Source: Sulfitobacter brevis (GTDB lineage: Bacteria; Pseudomonadota; Alphaproteobacteria; Rhodobacterales; Rhodobacteraceae). From it: a stretch of DNA of 64,000 bases. The DNA lies in contig NZ_FOMW01000016.1 in the NCBI RefSeq assembly GCF_900112755.1, positions 1-64,000 on the forward strand, in the 5' to 3' direction. Below the pieces are notes generated by a model, which ran no database searches, was not told the origin of the DNA, and saw only the letters and a list, made by a program, of their open reading frames with translations. How positions within the stretch are numbered: the first letter of the stretch is position 1; every line of letters starts with the position of its first letter. Shown piece after piece: positions 62,619-64,000 of this stretch. The position numbers were made by a program, and so were the translations under genes.

Positions 62619-63529
62619 TGAGCACCGTCAACACGACACTGGACGTCAGCGCGCCAAAGCGCGAGCGCAAAATTGCGGCGCGGATCTGGTCGCAGGCGTT
62701 CGCCTCAATTGAATTCAAGATCGGGATGGTCGTCTTTATCATTTTGCTGTTACTGGCTATTTTTTATCCTTGGCTCTCCGGTATCGACCCGCTCAAGATG
62801 GATATCCGCGGAAAGCTGGCGCCGCCACTTTTCATCGGGGAAGGGTGGACGTGGGCGAACCCTCTGGGCACTGACCAATTGGGGCGCGACATGTTGTCGA
62901 GATCGCTGGTCGGTTTGCGGTATTCGCTGCTGATCGGAGTCTCGACCACGATCCTGATGGTCTGTGTGGGTGCAATGATCGGCCTCTTCGCCGGCTATTT
63001 CGGGGGCAAGGTCGACACTGTTCTGATGCGCCTGACGGATGCGCAGCTCTCAATTCCGATGATTATCCTCGCGATTACCATTCTGGGTGTATCACGGCCG
63101 ACCATTCCCTCGATTATAATCGTCTTGGGGTTGGCGGGCTGGCCAGTCTACGCGCGAATCATGCGATCAACGGTGATGTCCGAGCGCAAGAAGGAATATG
63201 TCAGAGGAGCGCAGGTTCTTGGCGCGACGGATTGGCGGATCATGTTCACACTCATCCTGCCTCTGGTATTGCCGCCGATCGCCTTTGTGGCGGTGCTGGA
63301 TATCGCGCGCATGATGATCTTTGAATCGGTTTTGGGCTTTCTCGGATTGGGCGTGCAGCCCCCTACCCCAACATTCGGGAACATCATCGCGGACGGTCGC
63401 AAGTACCTCATCAATGCTTGGTGGATCGCGACGATGCCAGGCATTTTCCTTGTTCTAACGCTGACATCCATAAATCTAATGGGCGCTTCGCTTGAGCGGG
63501 CCCGAAACGCAATTTACGGAGGGGCTTGA
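62618..63529 (+). CDS. Peptide/opine-type ABC transporter permease DppC-like
   Basis: A 303-residue second permease. It has the N-terminal helix FIILLLLAIFYPWLSGIDP, the GTDQLGRDMLSRSLVGLRYS block and the EAA motif YVRGAQVLGATDWRIMFTLI near residue 195, all typical of DppC. It starts within the TAA of the first permease, so translation is coupled. The ATPase gene begins 1 bp after its stop. Confidence 0.92.
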   Translation: MSTVNTTLDVSAPKRERKIAARIWSQAFASIEFKIGMVVFIILLLLAIFYPWLSGIDPLKMDIRGKLAPPLFIGEGWTWANPLGTDQLGRDMLSRSLVGLRYSLLIGVSTTILMVCVGAMIGLFAGYFGGKVDTVLMRLTDAQLSIPMIILAITILGVSRPTIPSIIIVLGLAGWPVYARIMRSTVMSERKKEYVRGAQVLGATDWRIMFTLILPLVLPPIAFVAVLDIARMMIFESVLGFLGLGVQPPTPTFGNIIADGRKYLINAWWIATMPGIFLVLTLTSINLMGASLERARNAIYGGA

Positions 63530-63530
63530 T

Positions 63531-64000
63531 ATGGCGCTTGATAACTTGCGAACCGCAGAAGCCTTGCTCAGCGTCCGTGACCTGACGGTCAAAGCCGAGA
63601 CGGATGGGACAAGTCGCACGATCCTCGACGGCATCAGCTTTGATCTGAACCCCCGCCAGATCCTGTCGGTCATCGGTGAGAGCGGGTCGGGTAAGACCGT
63701 TCTTGCGCGCACCTTGGCAAGTTGGCTGCCGCCACCGTTAAGGGTGACTGGCGGCTCGGTGCACTTCCGCGGCGAGGATTTGATCGCAGATCCCAAGTTT
63801 GCCAAAAGTCTTTCGGGGCGAGAGATTGCATATATCGGCGGCAATCCGGCGGGCGCGCTGGACCCCACGATGATCGTTGGCGCGCAGTTGGTGGAAAAAC
63901 TGCGCGCCGTCAGGCCCGACATTTCTAAATCGGACGCCCACGACAAAGCGATTGCTCTGCTCGGGGCTGTCAAGATTCCCGCCCCCGAGCGCCGATTTCA
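63531..64000 (+). CDS. ABC transporter ATPase DppD-like (truncated by window edge)
   Basis: The first 156 residues of a peptide-type ATPase. It has Walker A VIGESGSGKTVLARTLA (about residues 43-50) and LRVTGGSVHFRGEDLI. Where family members usually have a Q-loop (IFQEPMTALNP), this reads YIGGNPAGALDPTMIVGAQL without the Gln. The frame continues past the window edge, where the signature and Walker B would lie. A second ATPase is expected downstream. Confidence 0.88.
   Translation, partial: MALDNLRTAEALLSVRDLTVKAETDGTSRTILDGISFDLNPRQILSVIGESGSGKTVLARTLASWLPPPLRVTGGSVHFRGEDLIADPKFAKSLSGREIAYIGGNPAGALDPTMIVGAQLVEKLRAVRPDISKSDAHDKAIALLGAVKIPAPERRF

Noticed and set aside
1..64000. CRISPR array
   Set aside because: No regularly spaced repeats with unique spacers were seen and no cas-like proteins are present.

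Overview
The window reads as a chromosome segment of a marine Roseobacter-group alphaproteobacterium (Rhodobacteraceae). The evidence is the GC-rich backbone, the short HisG paired with HisZ, a class II ribonucleotide reductase, a DUF1489 protein, a DUF938 methyltransferase, and housekeeping proteins of typical Rhodobacteraceae character. This assignment comes from reading the proteins; no database search was run.

Layout. Bases 1-360 are the left part of an IS3-family insertion sequence that runs off the edge. Bases 490-34400 are ordinary chromosome: a small DEDD-type exonuclease, nrdJ, DUF1489, hisG-hisZ, slyX, dnaE, an ArsR regulator, then a purine locus (xdhA-xdhB-xdhC followed by a BMP-family nucleoside-type ABC transporter). 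Next come a GST, an FAD oxidase with a DUF938 methyltransferase and a GH25 lipoprotein lysozyme. A five-gene minus-strand operon follows (hydroxyacid dehydrogenase, gamma-glutamyltransferase, GlcD-like oxidase, GcvT-fused dimethylglycine/sarcosine dehydrogenase, membrane protein). An SH3 protein, a quinone oxidoreductase, a BON-MscS channel and tRNA-Gln(UUG) close this part.

From tRNA-Gln to about 58 kb the character changes to accessory DNA. A tyrosine integrase abuts the tRNA 3' end. After it come a broken SRAP gene, an H-NS-like gene, decayed pieces of IS3, IS6 and an alpha/beta hydrolase, and a patch of small regulators and redox/detoxification enzymes (TetR, HxlR, nitroreductase, Hsp31-like, ABM-like proteins, cyclase, AhpD-like, aminotransferase). 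At 49.5-57.8 kb there is a one-strand block: an HTH-like gene, two large complete tyrosine recombinases overlapping by 4 bp, a third recombinase that looks split, two small helical ORFs overlapping by 4 bp, and an AT-rich DUF3987 gene. This resembles multi-recombinase mobile islands (GInt, recombinase-in-trio, Tn554-like). A decayed relative of one of its small genes lies at 36.8 kb next to the tRNA-linked integrase, so related elements probably entered this locus more than once.

Bases 58-64 kb hold a DeoR-type repressor divergent from a HisN/inositol-phosphatase-like gene and a family-5 (oligopeptide/opine type) ABC transporter whose ATPase runs off the right edge. The combination recalls the agrocinopine (acc) system of Agrobacterium.
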